Shown here: positions 34,143 through 45,634 of the stretch, piece by piece
Position numbering within the stretch: position 1 is the first letter of the stretch
Layout of the letters: the number at the start of each line of letters is the position of its first letter
Source of the DNA: Pascua guehoae
Taxonomy: Eukaryota > Basidiomycota > Tremellomycetes > Trichosporonales > Trichosporonaceae
Direction of reading: 5' to 3'
DNA length: 64,000 nucleotides
Assembly (NCBI GenBank): GCA_001600415.1
Contig: BCJX01000004.1
Coordinates: 577,689 to 641,688 of the forward strand
Translations under genes and position numbers: made by a program
Notes under the pieces: generated by a model
Told to the model about the DNA's origin: nothing
Databases searched by the model: none
Seen by the model: the letters and a program-made list of their open reading frames with translations, nothing else

Positions 34143-36400
34143 CTAGTTGTGGCCGGCCTTCTCCTTTCCCTTGCTCTTTTTCATGGGGTGCACAGTACCG
34201 ATGTACTGTGTGTCATCCCCCTCATTGCCACTTGACTCAGATGCAGACTCCACATGCACAGACTGATTGTGCTTGTGACCCATCAATGGGCCAGCTGAGC
34301 CACCATGAGTGATCACGTGACAAGCCTCGCTGCTGCCCGCACCACGACGGCTATGGGTGGGCCTGAAGCTTGCACCCTCGAGAGCCCTGGCCAGCTCGCC
34401 ATTGATCGGGGGATGCACCAAAAGACCTGTCTGCGTTAGGATCTGTATCGAGCCATATGGGTCCACATAGTACTCACGAGAAGCCATCTGCACCCACTCT
34501 TCCATGTTGCAGTTCAGGTGGTCCATGAACTCCTTTGTGAGTCTGCTGATCTTGCAGGTATGCGTGAGCTGCTTGACGGATGCCACAAGCGCCAGCACCA
34601 TGTCTGCATGAACGGTATGGACCATGTTGGTGTGTTACGCAGGTCACCTTACCTGTGAGGAAGAGAGGAAGGTGGACGGCTATACGCACCGGTGTTGGTA
34701 TCGCTTAGCTGTGATGGACAGTAATACCTCTCTCACCTCTCTCACCTAAGTTGTGGTGCGAGATCGACAACTTGATGGTTTGGCGATGGAGCGATGGGGT
34801 CAATGGGTTGACAGAAGGTGTGGTGATGGTGTCGAGGGTGATTTAGGTGAAGGTTGAGAGGGAGTGTGATGAACATAGTCGAGAATTCATTTCTGAAGAG
34901 GAGCCAAAGGGCTCAGACCCCTCCTTTATATATCGTAAAACTATGTAAGAGGACTATCTAAATGCGGACACCTATAGCATCTAGATTGGCATGCTCGACA
35001 TTTCTGGCGATGTCCTGGTCAACGTATTGGTCGTTGTGTTGGTTGTTCGGCGTCCTGGTTGATGTTCTGTGCGACGTATTGGTCATTCGTTGTCCTGGTC
35101 GACGTGCCCTTGGGGCTAACTGTGTTGCGAGCTGGATTACCGGATCATAACATGGTGGCCACCTCAGGTGTGATGCTCTCCATGCCCACAATCTTGTTGG
35201 CGACCTTGGTGATGTGACCTGGCCCAGCAGGGTGTAGTGCTCCATGAGTGCCAGTGCCCACGTCTCCTTCTTGTCCTTGGCCTTCCCGGAACAAGCATTG
35301 TTGAGGCTGCAGCCAGTGCTGCATGCAGTGTACTTGACACAGTTTTGGCAGTCGGGAATCTTCCAACACACCAGGCTGGCGCACTCACAGGCATCACAAC
35401 CATCCTCGTCACGATGGTGCTCAGGCTTCAGATCACCCAGCTAGCAAATGGCTGAATGCTGCTGCAGGTGTCAACATATCAATCTGTATTGCTCCATATG
35501 GAGCCACATCACCCCACATCACACTTACAGTCAAGTGCTTGGACATAAGCCCATGTTCCTTCTCCTCCTCGACTGTCATCAGCATCATAGCTGCCTTCCC
35601 GGCCTCATGGGTGAACCACTTGTACAGCTGAAGGGCCGCATGCAGCATGTACATGCCCTCATTCAGACAGATGAGGCTGGGCCAAGTCGCCATGGCCATG
35701 TCCTTGTCATTGCTCTCAGACTCGGTTACTGCCTCAATGATGCACTCTTTCTTGCGGGGTGAATATGGCAACAACGTTGTCGCCGCAAGTGTGCAGTCCA
35801 CGGGCGTTCCAGCATGTGGTGTCATGACACACGCGCGGTCCACAGGGGTCTCGGTGTGCAGAGTCATGACGCGCCTGTGGGCCACCGGGGTCACCGCATG
35901 CGAAGTCGCATGACCGCACTCTGCTGGGGTTGTCGTGTGCACCGATGCTGCACGCACACGCTCACAAGGGTCCTTCGCATGTGCTGGGGGCTGCTGCACA
36001 TCCTGCTCTGCAACAGTCGTCTTGACGGCATCTGAGCCTGGCATGTCTTGCTCGATATCGCCTGATGTAGCCTCATCACACTCCTCAATGAGCGTCTCCT
36101 CACTGGCCCTGCATGTGTCAGCATGACCTTCCCTCCCTTGCCACCTGTGCCTATTATATCTCACCACACCCGTACTTCCCATGCGTCACTTACTGTTCAT
36201 TGGCTGCCACAGCACCCTCGATGTGCTTGTCGCCCATACCGGTGGTCGAGTGCGTCTTCTTCTTCTGCAGCGACGCACTCTTGCGAGCGGCCACGAGCTT
36301 CTCCGATTCCTCGGCCTCAACGGCCTTCTGCGACAGCTTGCGAGCACCTCCGCTGCTATCGTCAGATATTGCTCCATACGGCTCACACACTGGCACTCAT
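34143..36400 (-). pseudogene. Gene 2: spliced zinc-cluster gene antisense in element C, split by a solo LTR
   Basis: Exons on the minus strand: 36400-36387 (MSASV), 36355-36194, 36150-35529, then 35440 onward. Introns: 36386-36356 (31 nt, GTGAGC ... CTGAC ... TAG), 36193-36151 (43 nt, GTAAGT ... TAG), 35528-35441 (88 nt, GTAAGT ... TAG); the first three exons sum to 798 nt, a multiple of 3. The fourth exon encodes a cluster C-x2-C-x6-C-x5-C-x2-C-x5-C (GCDACECASLVCWK ...). A solo LTR (34633-35152) interrupts it; without it ...ITPEVATNMVHTVHAD... reads through. A frame change near 35220 and a possible intron at 34477-34431 leave the C-terminus uncertain; the last ORF ends KKSKGKEKAGHN at 34143, about 100 bp from the end of C pol. 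Nuclear role plausible, unproven. Confidence 0.72.
34633..35152 (-). repeat. Solo LTR of family E, copy 2 (520 bp), in gene 2
   Basis: Plus-strand TGTTACGCAGG ... GATCATAACA with a perfect TGGTG duplication on both sides (34628-34632, 35153-35157). Its minus-sense start (TGTTATGATCCGG ... CCAGCTCGCAACACA) and its TATATATCG region match family E copy 1. Removing it with one TGGTG restores the gene 2 frame. Confidence 0.95.
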
Positions 36401-36802
36401 GGATGACCCTGGCTCTCCATCGTGGTGACACTTATGAGGATTGACAGCAATAAACAAGGAGGTGATCAGGTGGATGGGCAGTAATGAAGGGGAAATAACT
36501 TGGTATGAGAGGATTGACAAAAGGAAGATCAAGATCCCTGCACACCTTCCTTTCACACCCTTGACCTTCCCTGCCACACACTGCATCGAACGTTGTAGTG
36601 GCTTTTTGCTCCCGCTACACCCTACACGCTTCTTGCACCCTTCTCGCCATCATGTGTGCACTCATCGTCACACTCTTTTGTCCACACATGCATGATACAT
36701 GTGCCCCATGTCATGAATGATTTGTTTACATATCGCACATGCTACACATGTGGGCCCCACCCTCAGGTCACATGACCCAGCTCACGGGTGCTTGCCATTT
36801 CC

Positions 36803-36819
36803 CAGGGGAGGGGGGGTAC
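36803..36819 (+). promoter_or_regulatory. Polypurine tract of element C
   Basis: CAGGGGAGGGGGGGTAC directly before the LTR TG, the primer for plus-strand DNA synthesis. It shares the GGGGGTAC ending with element B. Between the gene 2 start (36400) and this tract lie about 400 bp without a gene. Confidence 0.82.
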
Positions 36820-37444
36820 TGTAAGTAACAACCAAGCTACGGCATCACAGAAAACAGAAGTAATCCCCACAGGGACATCGATCGATATGGCTCCATATCG
36901 CTCTACAAGTCTGCGGTCGAGGCCTATCAGGCACCTGCCCCTTTACCTTGGCACTACTTCCAACTGCCTTATGGCTGCTTCTTGCTGATACTCTTGTAAC
37001 CCCTAGGTCGGCGATGTCGGGAGACCATGCCCCATGACCATGGCCAGGTGTCGAGGCCGATGGGCTGACTCAGCACCCCAGTTGTAGCATAAGTGGCCGG
37101 TCCCCATACTAGATAGGTCGCCCTAAGACAGACAACCAAGTAGGAGGGTGAGGCCTTAGCAGTTGTCTCTCATACCTGTGGGGGAAGGGGATATAAGATG
37201 GTCCTCTTGAGCAGGGAGGGGCTGATGATCTAGTTTCATAGTTGAGTTGTAGAAGCTCTATCTATTTGTCGCCATTGCCAGTGGTCGTGATCCCTCATCA
37301 TCCCCCTGTGCATTCGACACATCTCCTTTTCAGACCTTTGTCACCCACTATTGCTCCATATCGCTCCATACCCATCCTGGCCGATTCATCCCTGCCTTAT
37401 CTATCGCCCGTCCTCTACAACTAGGCCCCACTAGGTGTCTTACA
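36820..37444 (+). repeat. 3' LTR of element C (625 bp)
   Basis: TGTAAGTAAC ... GTGTCTTACA, with TG/CA ends and TGTAAG/CTTACA inverted tips. It contains GGGGATATAAGATGG as a likely promoter at about 37187-37200. Two copies of a GCTCCATATCGCTC word (near 36890 and 37350) are complementary to the core found in gene 2 introns. Only this LTR of the element is present. Confidence 0.87.
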
Positions 37445-39327
37445 CTTGTAGTCTTGTTGGTCAGGCTTTTCACCTTGTCTATCCAACTGTGCATAGCTTT
37501 ACCCAAGCACAGTCACCTTTAGCCTGCGATCAGGTTATAGTAAGCATACCACAACTCTTGTCTGTTAGCAAGCCTTAAGCCTCGGCGTGTTATTCTGAAA
37601 CCCTTATCTTCGGCACCTACACCCACGTACCTTGTCAAGACTAGGACAGTAAGCATAGAAGATGAGGTCAACTAGCATTCTATCCAGTTGACAGTTGATA
37701 AGACCTAGCTTGTGACAAATTCATTTGCTGGGGTATCTAACAGTGCTGAGAGGGTACATATATATGTCCCAGGGAATGAGGATGGTATTGATTAGTGTCA
37801 GGCACCAGGCATGAAGTATCAGGGTAGTTGGTGGCAGTATTGGCCCAATACTAGGTGAAAGTTGGCTGGTACTATGACAAATGTCTATCCAGTGCTTGGA
37901 GGGGTGGTGTATGCATCTACAGTTGGCACTTCCTTGAGCATTGAGACAAAGGGCAAGGTGAAAAAGAAGAGGCATGGCAAATGAGGCAAAAAGACAAGTG
38001 TCAACAAACACAAACCAACAGACCATGGGCCTCACTCTGCAAAGAGTAAAGAGGCAAGGGCTTCACTACCCAACAGCAAGCATCCCATCACATGGATTGC
38101 TGAGCCCAACAAACCCAAGCATGACATGCACAAGCAGATGGGTCCCAAGCCTGCTGTTTGGTCACACCAGCAAATTGTCAAGGTTCTTGATCAGCTTGCA
38201 GCACTGTTTTTGGGTCCACCACTCCATCTTGAGGCCAACCACAATGAGGAGGCAATCGCCAACACCCAGTGACAACTACAGCTTCCATGTCCTTCATCTC
38301 AACAATGTGGTTCAAGACCCAGGACGCAAGTCTGTCCTCAAGGCATTCCATGCATACAACCAACTGTGGCCATACAAGCATAAGGCCATGCATCAGCCTT
38401 GCTCCTCTGGCTGTGCAGGCCACCCAGCACACCTCATCCTCTCCAGGTGCCAAGGCAACAACACCAGGCCCAGCAAAGACATCCTCCAGTGTGCCATTAA
38501 TCACCAACCAACCCAGCTGGACCTCAAAAAGTGTGATGCTGCCTATATCCCCCTGGATGCCCTTGAAGAACATACCAAGCTGAGTCAGGCTAATATGACA
38601 GAACACTTTCACTTCTTCAGATACCCAATGTAACTGGGAATCTGGGCATGTCTCCAGCCATAGGGCTTGCCATTGCTGTTCAGCCTCTCCTGTAAATGCC
38701 TGGAGGCACTCAGTCCCTCCCCAGCAATGTGGATTACTGTAGAATTGTTCCCCATATCCCCCTAATGGGTTTATCTTCAATTTGTGTGGCCAAACAGGAT
38801 AAGTGTTGTGAAACTGCACATGCCAGTCACATTCCTTGGACAAAGGGGGCAAAGAGTATCCAGAACAGTGCACTGTGCTGCTTAGTTCACATCTTCTAAG
38901 AGAATAGCCTTACAAATGAACTGAATTGGAAGGAATAAATCCCCTTTGTAAGCCATCCTCAATATGCTGGTCAATAATGTTGATGACATCATTCTGTACC
39001 CAATCCAAGCTCTTTCAATTGTAACATTGCAGGTGGAAGGCAGTTTGATATGACAGCCAACATCAAATAAAGCTGGGCTACTGCAGAGCTTTCTGATAAT
39101 CAGCTCAGTATTTCAATGCCAATAGGTCTGGGACATACTGAAATCATTCCGGTGAAATAGACATCAGGCCTGTTTCTGATCCACGATAACTGGCAAGTTA
39201 GATATGTATTCCTGCATTGGGTAAGTAACCTGTCCATGATTTACAACATACCACTGGCCTCTTTGACTGTCTTGAGATAGAGCCATTGTACATTAACAGT
39301 TACTTGGTTGTTAGGTGAAGAGCAAGT
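37445..39327. other. Decayed spacer with one uncertain ORF
   Basis: An ORF of 219 aa on plus (37974-38633) is overlapped by one of 231 aa on minus (38873-38178). Neither shows a recognised domain, and CpG depletion with many CA/TG dinucleotides makes long frames likely by chance. The first 60 bp resemble 29872-29930 left of element C. No other feature is seen. Confidence 0.35.
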
Positions 39328-39786
39328 TGTAATGATCTGCTTGTCACCAGTCGTTCGATTTTCGCCACGGTCGACTCACTTGCATGATCAGACGACTCCA
39401 CAGCACCTCCCTCGGCCCTCGGGTGAACCCTTGGCCCGCTTCAGCCATGACTGACCCTCTGATTCGGTCATGTGCGCCAGCAAACACGGCTGATCACAGT
39501 GGGCTAAGGGTTATGCTCTGAGCATGGTGCCCTCTGCAGGGTATATAGTGACAGATCCATAGTCTCTTTGTACTCTAAGCCATGTTACTGCACATCAAGT
39601 CTCGACTGTGTTGCAGAGCATGATCCCGACATTGCCATTGTCATAGCAAGCAGCTCAGCAGCAACGTCACTGATATGTTACCTCATGAGCATTGCCCCAA
39701 CCTCCAATGCAGTTGAGATGGAGCAGACCAATTGAGTGATAGCTAGTGGTTCATGCTGTGCACTCACCAGTTCTGTGCTCATGACA
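39328..39786 (+). repeat. LTR of family M, copy 2 (459 bp)
   Basis: TGTAATGATCTGC ... CTCATGACA, similar over its length to the L 3' LTR (reverse orientation) and with the GGGTATATAGTGACAG promoter word. The flanks CAAGT and CAGAC do not match. It is more diverged than copies 1 and 4, mostly CG to TG/CA. Confidence 0.88.
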
Positions 39787-42692
39787 CAGACCATTGCTCA
39801 TTTGGATCAGCACTAAGAATGGGATGCCATTGAATGCCTTGCTTGCCTAGGCCTCAACCAAACACCCCAACTGGGTCCATCTGCTGCTGGGCCCATAGGA
39901 CTTGGAGTCTACAATCAGACACTTCTGGGTCATGTTGCCTACCTCATATCAAGAACTCCCTGTAGATAGAGGGCATGGGTTGTTCCCCTAAACCCACAGT
40001 GTTTGACAGCTTCAGGGAGCTCAAGAATCGTCTTCTGGATGGGGGAGCCCTTCAGACCACCTTTGCAAGGACCTTTGATGCTTTCAAGGGTCATGTGGTG
40101 ATAGAACACAGAACAGGAGCTGCCATTAGCTGTAGGAATCACAGACTGACACACCTACAGAGCAAATGGGTGTAACATTACTGCAGCTGTGCCTGGATGT
40201 TTTGGAAAGAACCATGGTGCTTAATCATAAGGTGTTGCAGTGTGCGGTGCTACCTACAGAAGACAGGCCGATGACCACCCACAGCAAGGAACTAGTCACA
40301 ACACATGAAGAGTGGTTGGTCCCTCAGCTACCATGAAACTCAAGACTATATGGATGAGGTGTGACTTGTATCCCTTAAGTCAGACTGGCTGACTGAGAGG
40401 AAGTAGTGCTACAAGAGAATGTGATGAGAAAGAATTACATCTCAAAGTAGATAGCTAAACCAGACCTTTATATACCATGTGTGTGGACTTCTAGGCACTC
40501 TGGGAATCAATCCGGGAGCTGTCTGGTCTGTATTTGCATACAGCTCTGGTCCTGAGGTCAGACTCAGACTTGGTGAAGGACTCCAGCCAGATTGTTGCAG
40601 GTTCCATCATTGAAGAATGAGAGAGCAGGTACGGAGATCAAGGAGTCATGTCTGGGTGACTGTCCAGGAGTGTGAAGGAGAATGTGGTACCTGACATCAC
40701 TCCCCCCATGGATGAAGAAGCTGTGTCCCACAGCTTTCAATCATTTGGTGCAAGATTAGAAGCAGCCAGCTAAGGACACTGCTTCCTGGAGTGGTGTCCA
40801 TGAACAAGACATCATCCACCATTCACTGACCAGGGGACAGAGGCCAAGGCAGTCAATTTTTTGGTAACAGATTGAGTGGCGGGTACTGTGTGTCTTGATG
40901 ATCATGTATGAAATGCTGAACCAGTCATGAATCTGCTTCCTTATGTTGGGGCGGTGGACATAGTGGAAGTCAATTGGGTCATGGTTGTGGACCAAGGCCT
41001 GAGTGGGGTGTAGGTTTGATGTACAGTCCCAGGTGTGGTTTGTATCCATGCTGGAGCAGGCCAGAGGAGGCACAGTGTTGTCCGGCTGCTCAATGATGAT
41101 GACAGAGTCCTCACATGCATCATGGGCTGTGTGGTTGTGGGTGTCCTGCAGAAGGTCATTGAGTCAGTGGACAAGAGTGCAGCTTGGGTTTTCATATAGG
41201 TAGTGTAAGACGCCGAAATGGGGTCATGGTAGATGGAGTAGGTAAGGGACAGAACCAATTGGGGTTGTCATTTATCAATTGATATCTGTCGAGATAACGC
41301 ATTGGACAAGATGCAGGAGTGGACGTACCATGGAGAGTCACAACAATGGAAGGTAGAAAGTTGTCATGCAACTTGTACCGGATGTGTGGTGATGACATAG
41401 GAAATGGATAAGTCTACCAAACTATAGCAGAAGGCTATAGTGAGAAGCTACATATGAGTTTAGATTGTTGCGGGGATCAGATGCTAAGTCAGTCTCTTCT
41501 TATCCCTGCAACATCCTGGGCCAAACATCCCTTGTTCCTAGTTGTCACGACTTGTTTACCCTTGACTTGTTTATCACACTTGACCCATCGCGATTGATAT
41601 GGCCTTTCAGTAGAGGTGCTAACACATCATCTACTGGGTCATGGGTGCTGATCATTCCGGCTGGGTTCCTGATGGATGTGACCTAGTAAAAGGTAGCATG
41701 ATATCGTTCGATATTGATTGATTGTGGGATGTTGTCCTTTCTCCATCTTGTGACTTGCCGAGATGTACTTGTGACTGATACGTGTGGCTGGTGGTTATCC
41801 ATTGTTGCAAATCGAGGTCATCCATTGATAGATGGTACTCATGTGGAGGGCTCGTGACCGACATGTGTGGCTGGTGTTTCAATGAAGTTGCCAACTGGTA
41901 TTGTCCATTGATTTGTGGTGCTCACATGGAGGAACTTGTGACTGACGCACATGACTAGTTGCTCGAGGATGTTGCCAACTGGTATTGTCCCTTGATGGTG
42001 GTCTTGTCAGTTGTGCAATCCTCCATCGGTATTACTGTCATTCATCCAATTGATCATTTGTATCCTAGATATCCATTGATATCCATCGATATCATACATC
42101 CTTAGTATGTGAGGTATCTTGGTTGTTAGAGGTAGTTCCAATCGGGGCTGCCACCATCCTGCATCAGGATGTTGTTAGTGTTGGTTAAGGGAGGTGTTAA
42201 GGTCAGTGTGTCCAGCTTCAGTACGTGACTGCTGGAGTTGCTGCCAGTTGTTGGAATGCATGTTGAGATGAAGTGGATGAAAGAGAAGTAAGAAAAAATG
42301 GGAGAGGGGCATTTATATTGTGACATGGGCTGTCTGGTACATTGGTTTGTCAGACAGTTGTTTTCCAGGAACAAGTTGGTTAGTGCTGGTGGTTGAGAAG
42401 TGTTCAGGGATGGGTAGATGGGTATTGCATATGTTTGAGAGGTCGATTAGCAGTGTACTCGGTATTGTGGGTGGTTGTGTGGTTGCCGGTTGCATCCAGG
42501 GATGAGTCTGGTTATATTAGTGCCCATCATGAGGTGTGTAGTTCATTGCCAGATGCAGTCTGATAATGGGCGGACAGAATGTCTGTTTTGTACCAGCATG
42601 TGACAAGTACCATTCATGTTGGCGGTGTTGCTGGTGTCCGGTAATGATGTACAGCCATCGACTGGGGATGTTGGATATTCTGTACATAGTGT
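39787..42692. other. CpG-poor spacer; possible end of a minus-strand element near 40697
   Basis: No convincing gene in 2.9 kb. At 40697 the minus strand reads ATGGGGGGAGTGA followed by TGTCAGGTACC, which resembles a polypurine tract and LTR start of a minus-strand element whose LTR, with a TTTATATACC box near 40470, would lie at about 40200-40697. ORFs of about 105 aa at 40756-41258 on minus would be its interior, but no RT or integrase motif is visible. Confidence 0.35.
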
Positions 42693-43437
42693 ATGGTGTC
42701 ACCAGACATTCTTCAGTACCTGGCAGATTATATAGAGTCTGTGGCGAGGGCGTGGATTATTGCGTGGCAAGGTTGTGGATCCAGTGAGCATGCAGTATGC
42801 ACTGTGAATGCCCATAGAGGTGTTCCAGACATATCCTGTACTGGCCAGATTGTGAGAAAAATCCAGGAGTTGTGTGGCAGTGAGTGGCAGTGTGGCAGTG
42901 TGCCATCTGAGCATGTACTGGGTTGGAATGAGTGTAACTCAGTCATTTCCAGGCCATTTTGAGTTCCGTTTAGACCATTTTTAAGGTTCTTGGTGTCACC
43001 AAACATGATTCTAAAGTTTTCACATCTTGTTACGCTCCTGTCTGTAATGGGAAAGGACAGTGCACAATTTGTGACTCGGGATGTGGCGGTGATCCACAGT
43101 CCACTAATCCTAATGTGAACAGGTGTATACAGGTGGGCGGCTGCCTGGAAGGATCAGGGACAAGCAGTGGTGTGTGTCGGATATGCGGTGGTGATGAACA
43201 GGCGAACGGTAGTGAGCTACGTGGCATCGTATTTGTATGGGTGGCAAAAGTATTCAGATAAATTGGTCCTTGTGGGGATCGATGGGCAGACAGCCCCTTT
43301 ATATACTTTTTGTGGGCAGCGAGGGCCCCCACACTTGCTACAAGGCGAGCCCTATGAATACCCATAGAGGCGAGCTTGACATGAGTCATTATGTGTCAAA
43401 TACACTCAGAACTATCTGCCAACTAGCCAAGAATTAG
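42693..43437 (+). pseudogene. Cys-rich unknown gene remnant with a duplicated motif
   Basis: The first ORF (42693-42962, 89 aa) contains NAHRGVPDIS followed by IVRKIQELCG. A second segment (43237-43437) contains NTHRGELDMS followed by TLRTICQLAK, so the domain is repeated. Between them (about 43018-43220) a plus-strand frame has CYAPVCNGKGQCTIC, CGG and GVCRICGGDE, a possible zinc-binding stretch. The parts lie in different frames, so introns or frameshifts separate them. Family not recognised. Confidence 0.4.
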
Positions 43438-43702
43438 TGGGAATATGCCGAGGAACTGGCAAGGATGAGGTCGGTATTGGTGGTGGCGAGCTAGTTATTG
43501 GAGTAGGCAAGTCGATTACTAGCTGGTACCACGTGGTAATTAGGCAATTGGAGGGTCGTAATAAGGTGATGACGGGGTGGAAGTTGGGCTAATTCGGGGT
43601 GAGACCCAGTGGGGAACAAGGCAGTAAGCGGTTTTGTGCTGGGTCGTAACACATCTCCAGCTCTGCTCTTTCTTCACTCACAGTCACCATCTCACTCTAG
43701 CA

Positions 43703-43830
43703 ATGAGCTTCTTCAACATGGACCTCACAGATCTCAACTTTTCTCAGTTTCTAGAGGAGGCAGTGAAATGGGGCAAGCAGTTCTCAACTGCAATGGGTGT
43801 AGTGCATTGGCCTTCCAAAGGGGCACCCAG
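43703..43830 (+). pseudogene. Retrotransposon gag N-terminus fragment
   Basis: An ATG at 43703 begins MSFFNMDLTDLNF ... FLEEAVKWGKQFSTAMG and is cut by the M-family LTR at 43831. It probably was the gag start of element N, whose integrase resumes at 44300. The 265 bp before it (43438-43702) show no gene. Confidence 0.45.
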
Positions 43831-44299
43831 TGTAATGATCCGCTTGTCACCAGTCATTCGATTTTTGCCATGGTCGACTCACGTGCATGATCAGATGACT
43901 CAACAGCGCCTCCCTCGGCCCTTGGGTGAACCCTCGGCCTGCTTCAGCCATGACTGACCCTCCACTTCGGTCACGTGCGCCAGCAAACATGGCTGATCTC
44001 AGCAGCCTAAGGGTCATGCTCCAAACATGGCACCGTCTACAGGGTATATAGTGACAGATCCATAGTCTCTTTGTACTCTAAGTCATGTTACTGTGCGTCA
44101 AGTCTCGACTTCATTGCAGAGCATGATCCCGCCATCGCCGTTGTCATAGCAAGCAGCTTGGCAGCAACCCCATCTAGCATCGCCGATACAGTTCCCCAAG
44201 AACATCGCCCCGACCTCTGATCCAGTTGAGACAGAGCAGACCGAGTGAGTTATAGCTAGTGGTTCATGCTGTGCACTCGCCGGTTCTGCACTCATGACA
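43831..44299 (+). repeat. LTR of family M, copy 3 (469 bp)
   Basis: TGTAATGATCCGC ... CTCATGACA with a GGGTATATAGTGACAG promoter. It lies between a gag start on the left and an integrase fragment on the right. No 5-bp duplication is seen (CCCAG, AGTAT), so the missing middle of element N was deleted together with the insertion or later. Confidence 0.9.
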
Positions 44300-45076
44300 A
44301 GTATCTATGAGCATACTCAAACCACCAGCAAGATGACCAGGTGGACTGGCTCCCACTGGCAGAATTCACCTACAATAATGCACCACACACAACAACAGGG
44401 CTGTCTCCATTCTTCGCAAACAAAGGATATCATCCACAGATTGCTGCCTTGCCCACTCTGGTGAATGGAAACTCCCCGCCTGCAGAACATATAGCAGCAG
44501 GACTGGCAGAACTACACCAGATTCTCAAGCAACAGATCCAAACAACCATTGAGACTGCAGCACAATACTTCAACAAGCACCGCAGCAAAGTCCCTGAATA
44601 GGAAGTAAATCAACTGGTATGGCTATTGGCAGAAAACATCCAAACTCTATGCCCTACCAAAAAACTGGATCATCATTTCCTTAGCCCATTCCAGGTTGGA
44701 AAGAAAGTGTCAAGCCATGCCTACCAGCTCAACCTGCCCAAAACCATGCGTATCCACAATACTTTCCATGTACAGCTCTTAGAAGCCTATCAGCCAAACA
44801 CTATCCCTGGGCGTATTCAGTCACCACCACCACCAATTGAGGTGGAAGGACAAGAGGAATAAAAGGTTGAAGAAGTACTGGACAGCAAGTGTGACAGATG
44901 CCGCAACCCACCTATACATTATCTGGTCAAGTGGAGAGGCTATGATAACCCACAAGACAATACCTGGGAGCCGCCTCACCACTTGGAGAATTGCATAGAC
45001 CTTGTGGAACAATTCCATGAGTGATACCCTCGAAAACCCAAGCCAAATGACCAAGCCTCGTGCCACAAGGCGTAAA
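44300..45076 (+). pseudogene. Element N: chromovirus integrase end and chromodomain
   Basis: The integrase C-terminal part (QQDDQVDWLPLAEFTYNN, LSPFFANKGYHPQ) runs into the GPY/F-like region (LDHHFLSPFQVGKKV, NTFHVQLLEAYQP) and a chromodomain (HYLVKWRGYDNPQDNTWEP, then VEQFHE). In-frame stops (TGA near 44308 and 45022, TAG near 44599, TAA near 44860) show decay. Antisense gene 3 follows 560 bp downstream. Confidence 0.88.
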
Positions 45077-45634
45077 GCTGAAACTGTGCAACCCATGTGG
45101 CCAAGTGAAACCACCCATCAAGATAACCCATATTGGACATAAATACCACTGAAAAGTACCCCCAACGTTACCCTCTTCACCCATTTGCCACATCTCATTA
45201 TCCACAACACATGTCTGACACATCCCAATTTATGCCTAAATTGCACCATACAACAGTGCTCCCGATACACACAGACAGCCTTCGGCAGCCCATCGTGACC
45301 AGGACATGTCTGCAGGTATCCAACAAGCCCATTGGCAATACAATTGCACACCCATACCCTTCAATTGCACCCCACAGAACATCATCCAAATCCAGTTTGA
45401 GCACTTCGAGTGCTCAGACACATGTACCCCATCTGCAGCCGAACATGCAGTTGTGCCCCAATCATTCTGACATTCGGAAGAGTCGGAGATATCACCAAGT
45501 CCTAACACTGACCCAGTTTTCAGCCCGACCTGATGTGAATTGAGCACACAAGGCTATCCAGTTTTCACCCCAACTTGGCACCCCCACAATGGCTGAGAAT
45601 GGGGACTGCAAGTGGCTCCATGAAGGGCTACAAG
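45077..45634. other. Spacer between N chromodomain and gene 3, no gene
   Basis: CpG-poor, CA-rich. Overlapping plus and minus ORFs of about 100-135 aa lack any domain. In the cargo layout this would be the junction between the N coding end and the 3' side of antisense gene 3. Confidence 0.4.

Larger units (their letters stand above)
30007..37444 (+). mobile_element. Element C: decayed chromovirus with antisense gene before the 3' LTR
   Basis: In order: gag (30007-30702), protease end, RT, RNase H, integrase and chromodomain (to about 34035), then antisense gene 2 (36400-34143), a polypurine tract (36803-36819) and a 3' LTR (36820-37444). A 5' LTR is not found; gag starts abruptly at 30007. 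The copy is CpG-poor with many stops and an inactivated RT. The arrangement parallels complete element B. Confidence 0.82.

Noticed and set aside
37974..38873. Sense 219-aa and antisense 231-aa ORFs
   Set aside because: Both are open over the same CpG-depleted stretch, with no motif, introns or homologue pattern to choose between them.
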